16,251 nucleotides of DNA from CALBLZ01 sp041917855. Lineage in GTDB: Bacteria > Patescibacteriota > UBA1384 > CAILIB01. The stretch lies in NCBI GenBank assembly GCA_041917855.1, contig JAYRWT010000088.1, forward strand, positions 1 to 16,251, given 5' to 3'. Position numbers and translations under genes: made by a program. The notes below the pieces were generated by a model. That model did not search any database and was not told where the DNA came from. It saw nothing but the letters and a program-made list of their open reading frames with translations. Within the stretch, counting starts at the first letter, position 1. Each line of letters starts with the position of its first letter. Positions 1-7,005 of this stretch are shown here, piece after piece.

Positions 1-218
1 CTGTATTTAATGACGATGTAAGCCGCGTTGCGATAGGATCGGTAGCGAAGGGTCCAACCCGTAAACGCACTGATTTATACGGCACCGATTGGCAGCTCTT
101 TCCTATGGTAGAAAACGAAGCGTGGCACCTGGTTACTGAGCTCCTGCGCGAAGAAGCTCATCGCTTTGCTATTGGCTACTACCGCAACCTGCACCGTAAG
201 GGGGTATTTGGTTCATAG
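1..218 (+). CDS. uvrC: UvrC excinuclease subunit C, C-terminal end (5' truncated by window)
   Basis: The reading frame starts at base 3 and ends with TAG at 216-218, giving 71 residues. The segment EEAHRFAIGYYRNLHRK matches the end of the UvrC RNase H-like endonuclease domain, whose usual form is DEAHRFAI..HR. The His in HRF corresponds to the catalytic His of the 5'-incision site. The upstream AIGSVAKGPTRK matches the 'vaKG..RK' strand of the same domain. UvrC makes both incisions in nucleotide excision repair with UvrA and UvrB. The protein stops about ten residues after HRFAI, so the C-terminal tandem helix-hairpin-helix DNA-binding domain of most UvrC proteins is absent. The stop nearly abuts tpiA, which suggests co-transcription. 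Confidence 0.88.
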   Translation, partial: VFNDDVSRVAIGSVAKGPTRKRTDLYGTDWQLFPMVENEAWHLVTELLREEAHRFAIGYYRNLHRKGVFGS

Positions 219-247
219 TGCCATCTGGCAGTATACTTATCGTGCAC

Positions 248-1045
248 ATGCGCACAAAGCTTATTGCCGGAAACTGGAAGATGAACACCATGCTCGCAGA
301 AGCGCATACTTTGGCGCGCGGTGTTTTGCATGGCGTTGAGCATATTGAGAGGATTGAGACTGTCCTCTGTCCACCATTTCTATGGATCACTGAGCTAGCC
401 CACGATGTGGCCGGTCGTGGCCGCTTGCCACACCTAAAGCTCGGTGCACAAAATATGTACTTTGAATCTTCAGGTGCCTTCACCGGCGAGGTTTCTCCGG
501 CCATGCTTAGCGATCTTGTGGACTACGTTATTTTGGGCCATTCAGAGCGCACCCACGTGTTTGGCGAGCAACCCGATCTAATTGCTCGCAAAGTAGAGGC
601 TGCCTTTGCCTACGGTCTCACCCCGATTCTATGCGTAGGGGAAGACGCAAAAAGCGCTGACTCTGCCCGACAGGTTGCCCATGGACTATCCCACATTATT
701 AAGGGATTAACTGACGCTCAGTTGGCAGAACTTGTAGTTGCCTACGAGCCTGTTTGGGCAATCGGTACCGGCGATGCCGCCACGCCAGAATACGCACAAA
801 CCGTTATGGCAGGACTGCGCTCGGTAACCGGGGACAAGACGCGCATTCTGTACGGCGGTAGCGTTAACGAAATGAACGCCCAAGGCTACCTAAATCTAGA
901 TGATTGTGATGGCTTGCTGATTGGTGGAACCAGCCTGAAGTTGAAACCTTTTCTGCAAGTCTGTCAGTGTGCTGACGACATCGCAGCAGGTCAGGGCCAC
1001 AAACCGCTCCATCCACATCCAGACGCTCATAAACAAATTAACTAG
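248..1045 (+). CDS. tpiA: Triosephosphate isomerase
   Basis: TIM-barrel enzyme interconverting dihydroxyacetone phosphate and glyceraldehyde 3-phosphate in cytosolic glycolysis. All landmarks are present in the 265-residue product: AGNWKMN with the catalytic Lys11, GHSERT with the electrophilic His98, AYEPVWAIGTG with the catalytic base Glu167 and flexible loop 6, and the phosphate-binding GGSVN and GGTSLK motifs. I chose ATG 248 because the protein then begins MRTKLIAGNWK, as the family does. A GTG at 218, overlapping the uvrC stop, would add ten unlikely residues. No Shine-Dalgarno is visible. The product is slightly longer than the usual ~250 residues because of a hydrophilic His/Pro-rich C-terminal extension (about 20 residues). 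The pgk gene follows after 6 bp. Confidence 0.96.
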   Translation: MRTKLIAGNWKMNTMLAEAHTLARGVLHGVEHIERIETVLCPPFLWITELAHDVAGRGRLPHLKLGAQNMYFESSGAFTGEVSPAMLSDLVDYVILGHSERTHVFGEQPDLIARKVEAAFAYGLTPILCVGEDAKSADSARQVAHGLSHIIKGLTDAQLAELVVAYEPVWAIGTGDAATPEYAQTVMAGLRSVTGDKTRILYGGSVNEMNAQGYLNLDDCDGLLIGGTSLKLKPFLQVCQCADDIAAGQGHKPLHPHPDAHKQIN

Positions 1046-1051
1046 AAAGAC

Positions 1052-2551
1052 ATGCAAAACCTACGCGACGCTGACTTAAAGGGAAAGCGCGTCCTGTATC
1101 GCGCAGATTACAACGTTCCACTGAAGGACGGTAAAATTCAAGATGATTTCCGCATTGTTTCTTCTTTCCCAACCCTTAGCTACATGCTGGAAAAGGGCGC
1201 AAAGGTAATTATTATGAGTCACCTGGGGCGCCCAGATGGCCATGAAATTGCAGAGCTAAGCCTGCGACCAGTTGCCGAGCGCATTGCAGATGAGTACCCA
1301 AAGCGCCACGTGCACATGGCCAACAAAATGTTCGATCCCCAGGTTGATGAATTAATAGCATCGATGGGCGAAGGGGAAATTCTCATCTTGCCAAACGTCA
1401 GGTTCTACGCAGAAGAAGAGCAGAACAATGAAGGTTTTGGTCAGCACCTCGCGCAATATGGTGACATTTTTGTGCTTGATGCCTTTGCCTGTGCCCACCG
1501 TGCGCATGCTTCTGTGGTTGCGCCCGCAAAGTACCTCCCAAGCTATCCGGGGTTTCTGATGGAGAAAGAGGTAGAAATGCTTGGCGGCCTTTTGGCAGAG
1601 CCAGAGCACCCGTTTGTGGTAATCATGGGTGGTGCCAAGGTCAGCGACAAGATAGACATGATCAATCAGCTTGGTGCTAAAGCTGATTCAATTTTGATTG
1701 GTGGTGCTATGGCCAACACCTTCCTACTGGCTCAGGGTGATAAAATTGGCGATTCCAAGGCCGAGCCAGAAAAGCGCCACGTGGCAGAAGAGCTCATGCA
1801 TACATTTGGCTCTAAGCTATACCTAGCTCCAGACTACGTTCGCGATTCAGAGGATCCTGACCACTTCCGCTTTCTGGATGTGGGGGAAAAGTCAGTTGCT
1901 GCATTTAAAGATCACTTAAAGGATGCTAAGACCGTCTTTTGGAACGGCAGCCTGGGATATACCGAGGAAGAAGCCTACGCCAAAGGCAGCACCGCAATTG
2001 CTGAGTATATTGCCGGCATGTCGGGTGTTACGTCTGTTGTAGCCGGAGGTGACACCGTGGAGCTGATCAGCAGCCTCAACCTTCACGATAAATTTAGCTT
2101 TGTATCTACTGGCGGCGGCGCGGCGCTTGAGTTTTTGAGTGGCGCCAAGCTACCGGGTGTAGAGGCATTGGAGAGTCATGGTATGGCGCCGGTAGCTCCA
2201 GCCGATCCAACTCCTGTAGAAAATGCACCTGAAACTGAACCGACTCCGGAAACTCCAGCTGCTGAGCCAGTAAAAGAAGAAGTGAAAGAAGTGCTTCAAC
2301 AGGATACAAATACTACTAGTCAGGCACAGCCAGTAGAATCAGAGGCAGCCGTGGCGGAGATGCCAGACACTATTGCTGCTACAGATGCACCTGCAGATGA
2401 AGACGTAAAAACTGCCTTTGAGGTTGTGACTGAGGAGCCGGTTGTAGATATTCAGGTGAGCGGCGAACACGGTACGGAGATGGCTGCTGAGGCAGCTTCT
2501 GACCAGCTTGCTAGTGATGCGGACAAACCCGCAGAAGAGCAGGCTGCATAG
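1052..2551 (+). CDS. pgk: Phosphoglycerate kinase with long acidic C-terminal tail
   Basis: Transfers the acyl phosphate of 1,3-bisphosphoglycerate to ADP. The core (about residues 1-373) carries the family motifs in order: YRADYNVPL near the N-terminus, HLGRPDG, ILPNVRFYAEEE, the AHRAHASVV substrate region, MGGAKVSDKI, IGGAMANTFL, WNGSLGYTE, VVAGGDTV and the terminal STGGGAALEFLSG. Bacterial PGKs are usually about 390-415 residues and end close to this last motif. Here another ~126 residues follow (bases 2171-2548), rich in Glu, Pro and Ala, with no membrane segment and no recognisable domain, so probably disordered. The start at 1052 lies 6 bp after tpiA, with a weak AGAAAG upstream. The tail is in frame and has the same codon style as the core, so it does not look like a read-through artefact. 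Confidence 0.96.
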   Translation: MQNLRDADLKGKRVLYRADYNVPLKDGKIQDDFRIVSSFPTLSYMLEKGAKVIIMSHLGRPDGHEIAELSLRPVAERIADEYPKRHVHMANKMFDPQVDELIASMGEGEILILPNVRFYAEEEQNNEGFGQHLAQYGDIFVLDAFACAHRAHASVVAPAKYLPSYPGFLMEKEVEMLGGLLAEPEHPFVVIMGGAKVSDKIDMINQLGAKADSILIGGAMANTFLLAQGDKIGDSKAEPEKRHVAEELMHTFGSKLYLAPDYVRDSEDPDHFRFLDVGEKSVAAFKDHLKDAKTVFWNGSLGYTEEEAYAKGSTAIAEYIAGMSGVTSVVAGGDTVELISSLNLHDKFSFVSTGGGAALEFLSGAKLPGVEALESHGMAPVAPADPTPVENAPETEPTPETPAAEPVKEEVKEVLQQDTNTTSQAQPVESEAAVAEMPDTIAATDAPADEDVKTAFEVVTEEPVVDIQVSGEHGTEMAAEAASDQLASDADKPAEEQAA

Positions 2552-2586
2552 TCTCTAAGAATACTGCTAGATCCTATATAACGAAC

Positions 2587-2618
2587 GAACCCCGCAGCCG
2601 TCTATGGCTGCGAGGTTC
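2587..2618. terminator. Hairpin between convergent pgk and orphan gene, probable bidirectional terminator
   Basis: GAACC (2587-2591) pairs with GGTTC (2614-2618). After one C/A mismatch, CGCAGCC (2593-2599) pairs perfectly with GGCTGCG (2606-2612) around a 6-nt loop. It sits between the stop of pgk (2551) and the stop of the reverse gene (2642), where a shared terminator is expected. Neither strand has a proper U-tract. An alternative pairing exists: ACCCCGC (2589-2595) with GCGGGGT (2636-2642). Function is inferred from position. Confidence 0.6.
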
Positions 2619-2641
2619 AGGATTTCTTCGAGGGGGCGGGG

Positions 2642-3181
2642 TCAGGTCGTGCCGACCATCACCCGATTTGTGTCACCAGCGCTGGCTTCGTGCCCCGTAG
2701 TTTCGGCTGGGAAAGCCTTGTCATGTGGAATGGCGTAGGTCAGGACCGTGTAGTGGTCGGGTGCAGTGTCCTTACCGATGAAAACGGCAAAGTTGATGTC
2801 ACCTTTGGCATGCCTTCGAGGTTCCTCGAATGCTGCGTGAATGAAGACTTCACCTGGCTGTGAGTGCTCAAGACCAAGCTTGTGCGTCTGCACCTTCATC
2901 AAGCCAGCGATTTCTGCGATCAGGGGAGCTTTTGCACCAAAGTGCTCAAGTGCCTGTCCCACAAAGTGCGGGATGACCGTTTGGGTGATGTTTACCCTCA
3001 GGGGGACACATCCAGCGCGCATTTGGCGTTCATCCCAGTCGATGCGGCCGAAGACGTTGTGGCCAAGGTCGATTGCGTTGGGACATCGGCAGAAGCAGAT
3101 GTCGGTGGTCAGGGCTGAATCGAGATGTTCAGCAAGAACGGTAATGGGGCAAATCCCCGTCGTGTTTTCAGGTTTATCCAA
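2642..3181 (-). CDS. Orphan hypothetical protein, cysteine-rich N-terminus, foreign-looking
   Basis: I do not recognise this 179-residue family. The reverse strand is favoured because a TTG start at 3181 follows a good Shine-Dalgarno (GAGGGA, 5-nt spacing) and because its codons end strongly in G/C, as real coding sequence can. The N-terminal third has Cys11, Cys29, Cys31, Cys33 (a CFCRC cluster), His41 and Cys58, which could bind a metal. The remainder is mixed alpha/beta-like, with VFIGKD and HYTVLTYAIP, and has no membrane segment or signal peptide. It is the only gene on this strand in the first 11 kb, splitting pgk from tig, and it ends with TGA. The start choice, codon bias and orientation all differ from the neighbours, suggesting horizontal acquisition. 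An overlapping + strand frame (2841-3254) is judged a shadow. Confidence 0.62.
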   Translation of the reverse strand: MDKPENTTGICPITVLAEHLDSALTTDICFCRCPNAIDLGHNVFGRIDWDERQMRAGCVPLRVNITQTVIPHFVGQALEHFGAKAPLIAEIAGLMKVQTHKLGLEHSQPGEVFIHAAFEEPRRHAKGDINFAVFIGKDTAPDHYTVLTYAIPHDKAFPAETTGHEASAGDTNRVMVGTT

Positions 3182-3186
3182 TTGTA

Positions 3187-3192
3187 TCCCTC
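3187..3192 (-). promoter_or_regulatory. Shine-Dalgarno GAGGGA deciding the TTG start of the orphan gene
   Basis: On the reverse strand GAGGGA lies 5 nt before TTG 3181-3179. This is the strongest ribosome-binding site in the window. Most other genes here have none or only a weak one. Confidence 0.6.
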
Positions 3193-3199
3193 GAATGGT

Positions 3200-3249
3200 G
3201 TGGCTGTTAGGCCACAGTTTTCTACCTCGGTCACATCCAATGTGGCCTA
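3200..3249. repeat. Overlapping inverted repeats upstream of orphan gene and tig
   Basis: TAGGCCAC (3208-3215) is the perfect inverse of GTGGCCTA (3242-3249). A third arm, GTGGC (3200-3204), can pair instead with GCCAC (3211-3215). The two hairpins are mutually exclusive. They lie in the 156-bp gap between the divergent starts of the orphan gene and tig. They could be an operator, an attenuator-like leader or a remnant of an insertion end; the sequence alone does not decide. Confidence 0.45.
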
Positions 3250-3273
3250 TGTAGTACCAACGAAATTAGCAGA

Positions 3274-3302
3274 TTGAGCTAAACCTGTAAATATGGTAGC
3301 CT
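3274..3302 (+). promoter_or_regulatory. Possible weak promoter for tig-clpP
   Basis: TTGAGC (3274-3279) and TAGCCT (3297-3302) are separated by 17 bp. The -35 matches consensus at four positions, but the -10 at only three. A promoter is expected here because tig follows a reverse-strand gene. The exact boxes are uncertain. Confidence 0.25.
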
Positions 3303-3337
3303 ACTAGGGTAGTTCAATTCTCTAATCTCAGACTGCG

Positions 3338-4543
3338 ATGAAAGCACACAATATGTCCGGCGAAGTGAAGCTCCAGAAGCTGCCGAACAGTCGCGTAAAG
3401 CTGACGTTTCCCATCACCGTTGCCGAATTTAAACCAGCCTTTGACGTAGAGCTCGCCGAGACTGCTAAGTCAGTAAAAATCCAGGGGTTTCGCCCGGGCA
3501 AGGCTCCAGACGCAAAGGTGCTGGCAGAAGTAGGTCGTGAACGGGTAGAGGCAGGCGCGCTTGACCGTGCAATTAACGCTGCTTACTTTCTAACGCTTAA
3601 AGCAAAGAGCCTGACTCCAGTATCTCAGCCCCAGATTATGCTGGAGTCTTACGTTGCACCTGCCGATGATGCAGACAGCGGTGTGGTAGTAGGGGAGGTA
3701 AGCGCAGAAGTTGATGTGTTACCAGATATCGAGTTAAAAAATCACCAAAAGATTTCTGTAAAAGCTCCAGCGGTTAAAGACGCAACTGACGCGGACGTAG
3801 ACGAGGTTATTCAGTACCTGCGCAAGCAGCGCGCTCAACTTAAAGATACCGCAGATGGCGTAAAGCTGGCCAAGGGAATGTGGGCTGATATTGGCTTTGA
3901 AGGCGCCCTAGAAGGCGTAAAACGTGATGATATGGCCAGCAAACACCATGCCTTGATCGTAGGGGACGGCACACTCATTCCTGGCTTTGAGGAAGAAATG
4001 ATTGGAATGACAAAAGGGGAGTCAAAGACGTTTTCACTCAAATTCCCTAAGGATTACCAAGTAGAATCATTCCGCGCTAAGAGCGCAGAGTTCACCGTGA
4101 CCATTCACGAAATGAAAGACATGGTTCTCCCCGACCTCGATCCAACTTTTGCGGACAACCTGGGCCACAAAACTGTCGAAGAGCTGGAGAAAGCGATCAA
4201 ATCTAGCTTGCAAATGGAGCGCGAAGGTGAGCAGAAGCAATTACTAGAAGAGATGGTGGTGGAAGAGCTTCTGAAGCAGGCCAAGTTTGAAACCCCGCAG
4301 TCCCTAGTGGATCAAGAAGAGTCCCGCCTGATTGAAGAAACCAAGCAGCGCATGGGCCTAAATATTACTGGCGCCCCTATCCCCGAGCACCTGATGGAGC
4401 AGATTAAAAAGCAGTCAGCCAAGAATGTACAGATTGGCTTGATTGTTTCTAAGGTTGCTGAGCTAGAGGGCCTGACCAACGAGGAAAACGCTATGCGTAA
4501 AGCGGTGGATAAACTGATCGAGTACGCCACTAAGTCTAAGTAA
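3338..4543 (+). CDS. tig: Trigger factor, ribosome-associated chaperone
   Basis: Trigger factor binds near the ribosome exit tunnel and shields nascent chains. The 401-residue product (family usually 420-450) has the ribosome-binding signature GFRPGKAP at residues 50-57. A central FKBP-like prolyl isomerase domain follows, seen in GDGTLIPGFEEEMIGMTKGE and the FPKDY segment. The rest is a long alpha-helical C-terminal substrate-binding arm rich in Glu, Lys and Leu. ATG 3338 gives MKAHNMSGE; the ATG at 3353 gives MSGEVKLQKL, which is closer to the family's N-terminus, so the true start may be 15 bp downstream. No Shine-Dalgarno is visible at either. clpP follows after 14 bp, a widely conserved neighbour pair. 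Confidence 0.95.
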   Translation: MKAHNMSGEVKLQKLPNSRVKLTFPITVAEFKPAFDVELAETAKSVKIQGFRPGKAPDAKVLAEVGRERVEAGALDRAINAAYFLTLKAKSLTPVSQPQIMLESYVAPADDADSGVVVGEVSAEVDVLPDIELKNHQKISVKAPAVKDATDADVDEVIQYLRKQRAQLKDTADGVKLAKGMWADIGFEGALEGVKRDDMASKHHALIVGDGTLIPGFEEEMIGMTKGESKTFSLKFPKDYQVESFRAKSAEFTVTIHEMKDMVLPDLDPTFADNLGHKTVEELEKAIKSSLQMEREGEQKQLLEEMVVEELLKQAKFETPQSLVDQEESRLIEETKQRMGLNITGAPIPEHLMEQIKKQSAKNVQIGLIVSKVAELEGLTNEENAMRKAVDKLIEYATKSK

Positions 4544-4557
4544 CCTAGTCATTACCT

Positions 4558-5142
4558 ATGTCGTACCTAGTTCCAACTGTCCTCGAGAAAACACAGTACG
4601 GTGAGCGGGCCTATGACATCTACTCTCGCCTACTAAAGGATCGCATCATTTTTCTGGGCGGCCCCATTGATGCCGATGTCGCAAACCTGGTGAATGCACA
4701 GCTACTCTTTTTAGCGAGTGAAGACGATAAGAAAGACATTCAGCTCTACATCAACAGCCCTGGAGGCGTGGTTGATGCTGGCCTTTCTATTTACGACACC
4801 ATGCACCACATTAAGCCAGATGTACAAACTATTTGTATGGGCATGGCTGCTAGCATGGCCGCGGTACTGCTGGCCTCTGGTGCAAAGGGTAAGCGCTCTG
4901 CCCTACCCCATGCACGAGTCATGATTCATCAAGTAATGGGTGGCGCAGAAGGTCAGGCAAGTGATATTAAAATCCATGCCGAGGAAATTCTGCGTACCCG
5001 CAATACACTCAACGAGATTCTGGTGCACCATACTGGCCAAAAACTAGAAAAGGTAGAGAAAGACACCGATCGCGATTACTACATGAGCGCCGAGCAGGCT
5101 AAGGAATACGGCATTGTAGATACAGTAATCTACCCTAAGTAA
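4558..5142 (+). CDS. clpP: ATP-dependent Clp protease proteolytic subunit
   Basis: The 194-residue product is the standard ClpP length. The serine-protease triad is intact: Ser99 in MAASMAAVLLASG, His124 in MIHQ and Asp173 in DRDYYMSAEQAKEYGIVD. INSPGG before the Ser forms the oxyanion and strand region. ClpP forms a tetradecameric cytosolic chamber fed by ClpX or ClpA/C, whose genes are not in the window. It is probably co-transcribed with tig. The start is preceded by ACCTATG and no Shine-Dalgarno; the same ACCTATG is at the start of the gene at 6025. The ubiA-like gene begins 4 bp after the stop. Confidence 0.97.
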   Translation: MSYLVPTVLEKTQYGERAYDIYSRLLKDRIIFLGGPIDADVANLVNAQLLFLASEDDKKDIQLYINSPGGVVDAGLSIYDTMHHIKPDVQTICMGMAASMAAVLLASGAKGKRSALPHARVMIHQVMGGAEGQASDIKIHAEEILRTRNTLNEILVHHTGQKLEKVEKDTDRDYYMSAEQAKEYGIVDTVIYPK

Positions 5143-5146
5143 GCTC

Positions 5147-6021
5147 ATGCAGGGACTTACCGCCTGGATTGCTCTGCTCCGCCCACGTCAGTGGGTAAAG
5201 AACCTTTTAGTGCTAGCGCCTATTTGGTTTGCCTTTAACTACGACGTAGATGTTATTGCGCGCGGCATAACCATGTTCACCGCTTTCTGTCTGGGAGCTA
5301 GTGCTATCTACATTATCAATGACCTAAAGGATATTGATACTGATCGCCATCACCCGGAAAAAAAGAAGCGACCACTTGCGAGTGGTGCCGTGAGTGTACC
5401 AGTTGCCGCGGTAAGTTCGTTGTTGCTAACAGCATTAGCGGTACTTGTGGCGCAGAGTTTAAACCTTGCTTCATTATGGGTATTACTGACCTACATGCTG
5501 GTGACTATTCTGTACACACTGAGTCTAAAGCGAGTGTTGCTACTTGATGCCATGGTACTAGCCATGGGCTTTGTCATTCGTATTATAGCTGGTGGTGCCG
5601 CTACAGATATTAGAGTTTCGCATTGGATTTTAATCTGTACCTTTTCTTTGCTCTCTTTATGGCTTTTGGTAAGCGTAAGCACGAAATTGCGCTACTCGGT
5701 GGAGTTGCAGTCAACCACCGCGCGGTGCTGGCAGGTTACGCTCCAGACTTTTTGAACCAGCTTTTGAGTATTACGGCAGGTATTAGTTTACTTAGTTACG
5801 CACTGTATACGATTGATCAAGAAACCCAGCGTACGTACGGAGGCGATTTGATTTTGCTCACTGTACTACCGGTTGCCTTCGTCGTCTTTCGCTACCTTCA
5901 CCTTATTTACAACCGCGAACGAGGTGGTGATCCAAGTAGAGTGCTCACAGAAGACTTCCCGTTAGTGGTAAGTTTGCTTATTTGGCTCTTAATTATCCTA
6001 ACTATTCGTTTTCTAACCTAA
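5147..6021 (+). CDS. UbiA-family decaprenyl-phosphate phosphoribosyltransferase, interrupted by a -1 frameshift
   Basis: Two overlapping frames (5147-5755 and about 5623-6021) together make one ~291-residue protein of normal length for the family. The first part has LRPRQWVKNLL and the Mg/diphosphate motif NDLKDIDTDR (Asn58, Asp59, Asp62, Asp66) followed by HPEKKKRPLASG. The second motif is YTLSLKRVLLLDAMVLAMGF. Continuation into FFALFMAFGKRKHE exists only in the -1 frame; frame 0 degenerates and stops at 5755. Restoring one T in the run at 5642-5645 rejoins the halves. Family members move phosphoribose from PRPP to polyprenyl phosphate at the membrane, the first step toward decaprenylphosphoryl-arabinose. 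About eight to nine membrane segments are expected. The break may be a sequencing error, a mutation or recoding. Confidence 0.88.
5642..5645 (+). other. Likely frameshift site in the UbiA-family gene
   Basis: This four-T run follows ACC, the last codon before the frames diverge. One extra T would give the family-like continuation ...CTFFFALFMAFGKRKHE. The local sequence does not form a canonical X XXY YYZ slippery heptamer in frame 0, so a lost T (biological or technical) fits better than programmed slippage. Confidence 0.6.
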
Positions 6022-6024
6022 CCT

Positions 6025-6972
6025 ATGGCAGATCATGCAAAGGTGCGGCGTGGGGTTGGCGTAAGCATAATGGTTGCAGTACTGATCTACTTAGTGCTGG
6101 TGCTCTGGAGTAATGCTCCTGTTCTCGCCGATGTATTTAGTAATGCAAACCCTTGGCTAGTGCTGGCGGTCTTTGGCTGCACCCTGGTGGGGTACGTATT
6201 CAGAGTTGCCAACTGGCAGTTTTACCTAAAGAGCTTGGGCTTTACGAATGTGCCGCGTTGGGATTCCACCAAGATTTTTATTGGCGGTTTCTCCATGGGG
6301 ATTACCCCTGGTAAGGTTGGTGAATTAGTGCGCTCATACTACTTAAAGGAGCGCTACGGTATTCCTATGACTAAAACTTCTTCAATCCTGTTGATTGATC
6401 GTTTAACTGATGTCATTGCCCTACTGATCATTGCGGCAATTGGCGCCCTCAAGTTTGCCTATGGTGGGTATGTGCTGCTTCTTATGAGTGGAATCGCTGC
6501 GAGTATTTTAGTTATCTTTGCAGTTCCTACGGTCGGTCACGGCTTAATTAAGGCGCTCTGTAAGATTAAGTTTTTGCAAAAACATGAGGAAAAGTTCTTT
6601 ACGCTCTACGACAGTACAAAAAGTTTAACTAAGCCTAGCCGTCTTTTGGTAATTACAGCAATCTCCCTCTGCGCCTGGACCATGGAAGCAACCGGCTTTG
6701 CTATTGCCTTTAAGGCCTTGGGGATTGAAGCTGGGTACCACGTAGCCTTCTTTACCTTTGCCTTTTCTACACTAGTTGGTGCTATGGCACTATTGCCGGG
6801 GGGTCTTGGTCTAACCGAAGGAACAATGACCGGACTACTACTTGTGGTAAACATAGCCAAAGCTCCCGCTGCTGCTGCCACACTACTTACGCGCGCTGCT
6901 ACCCTCTGGTTTGGTATTCTACTCGGGTTAATTGCCACCGCCCTTTTGGAGCGACAGCCCTTGAAAAAGTAG
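6025..6972 (+). CDS. YbhN/AglD-type (LPG synthase transmembrane region, UPF0104) membrane protein
   Basis: The 315-residue integral membrane protein has about seven or eight hydrophobic segments. It carries the family hallmarks GGFSMGITPGKVGELVRSYYLK (residues 87-108 or so), SILLIDRLTD, and near the C-terminus LLPGGLGLTEG. The family includes the membrane half of MprF and archaeal AglD, and is often found in glycan and lipid-carrier loci, where flippase or transferase roles have been proposed. It lacks the soluble aminoacyl-transferase half of MprF, so lysyl-lipid synthesis is not indicated. It starts 3 bp after the UbiA-family gene, implying co-transcription. I infer a role in handling the polyprenyl-linked sugar made by that gene, such as moving it across the membrane. 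Confidence 0.85.
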   Translation: MADHAKVRRGVGVSIMVAVLIYLVLVLWSNAPVLADVFSNANPWLVLAVFGCTLVGYVFRVANWQFYLKSLGFTNVPRWDSTKIFIGGFSMGITPGKVGELVRSYYLKERYGIPMTKTSSILLIDRLTDVIALLIIAAIGALKFAYGGYVLLLMSGIAASILVIFAVPTVGHGLIKALCKIKFLQKHEEKFFTLYDSTKSLTKPSRLLVITAISLCAWTMEATGFAIAFKALGIEAGYHVAFFTFAFSTLVGAMALLPGGLGLTEGTMTGLLLVVNIAKAPAAAATLLTRAATLWFGILLGLIATALLERQPLKK

Positions 6973-7005
6973 TATCTCTCTGGTATTGTCCAGCTCGGTG
7001 AAACT

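Noticed and set aside
218..247. GTG start for triosephosphate isomerase overlapping the uvrC stop
   Set aside because: It would add ten residues before the family-conserved MRTKLIAGNWK start; ATG 248 fits the family length and N-terminus.
2841..3254. Two + strand frames overlapping the reverse orphan gene
   Set aside because: They lack a ribosome-binding site and a plausible protein pattern. The reverse frame has a Shine-Dalgarno, G/C-ending codons and a fitting terminator.
5636..5662. Programmed -1 ribosomal frameshift signal
   Set aside because: No X XXY YYZ heptamer is in frame and no obvious downstream stem was found. The T run is too short for transcriptional slippage. Kept only as a possibility under the frameshift finding.
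6025..6972. Lysyl-phosphatidylglycerol synthase (MprF) activity
   Set aside because: Only the membrane region is present; the soluble aminoacyl-transferase domain is missing.
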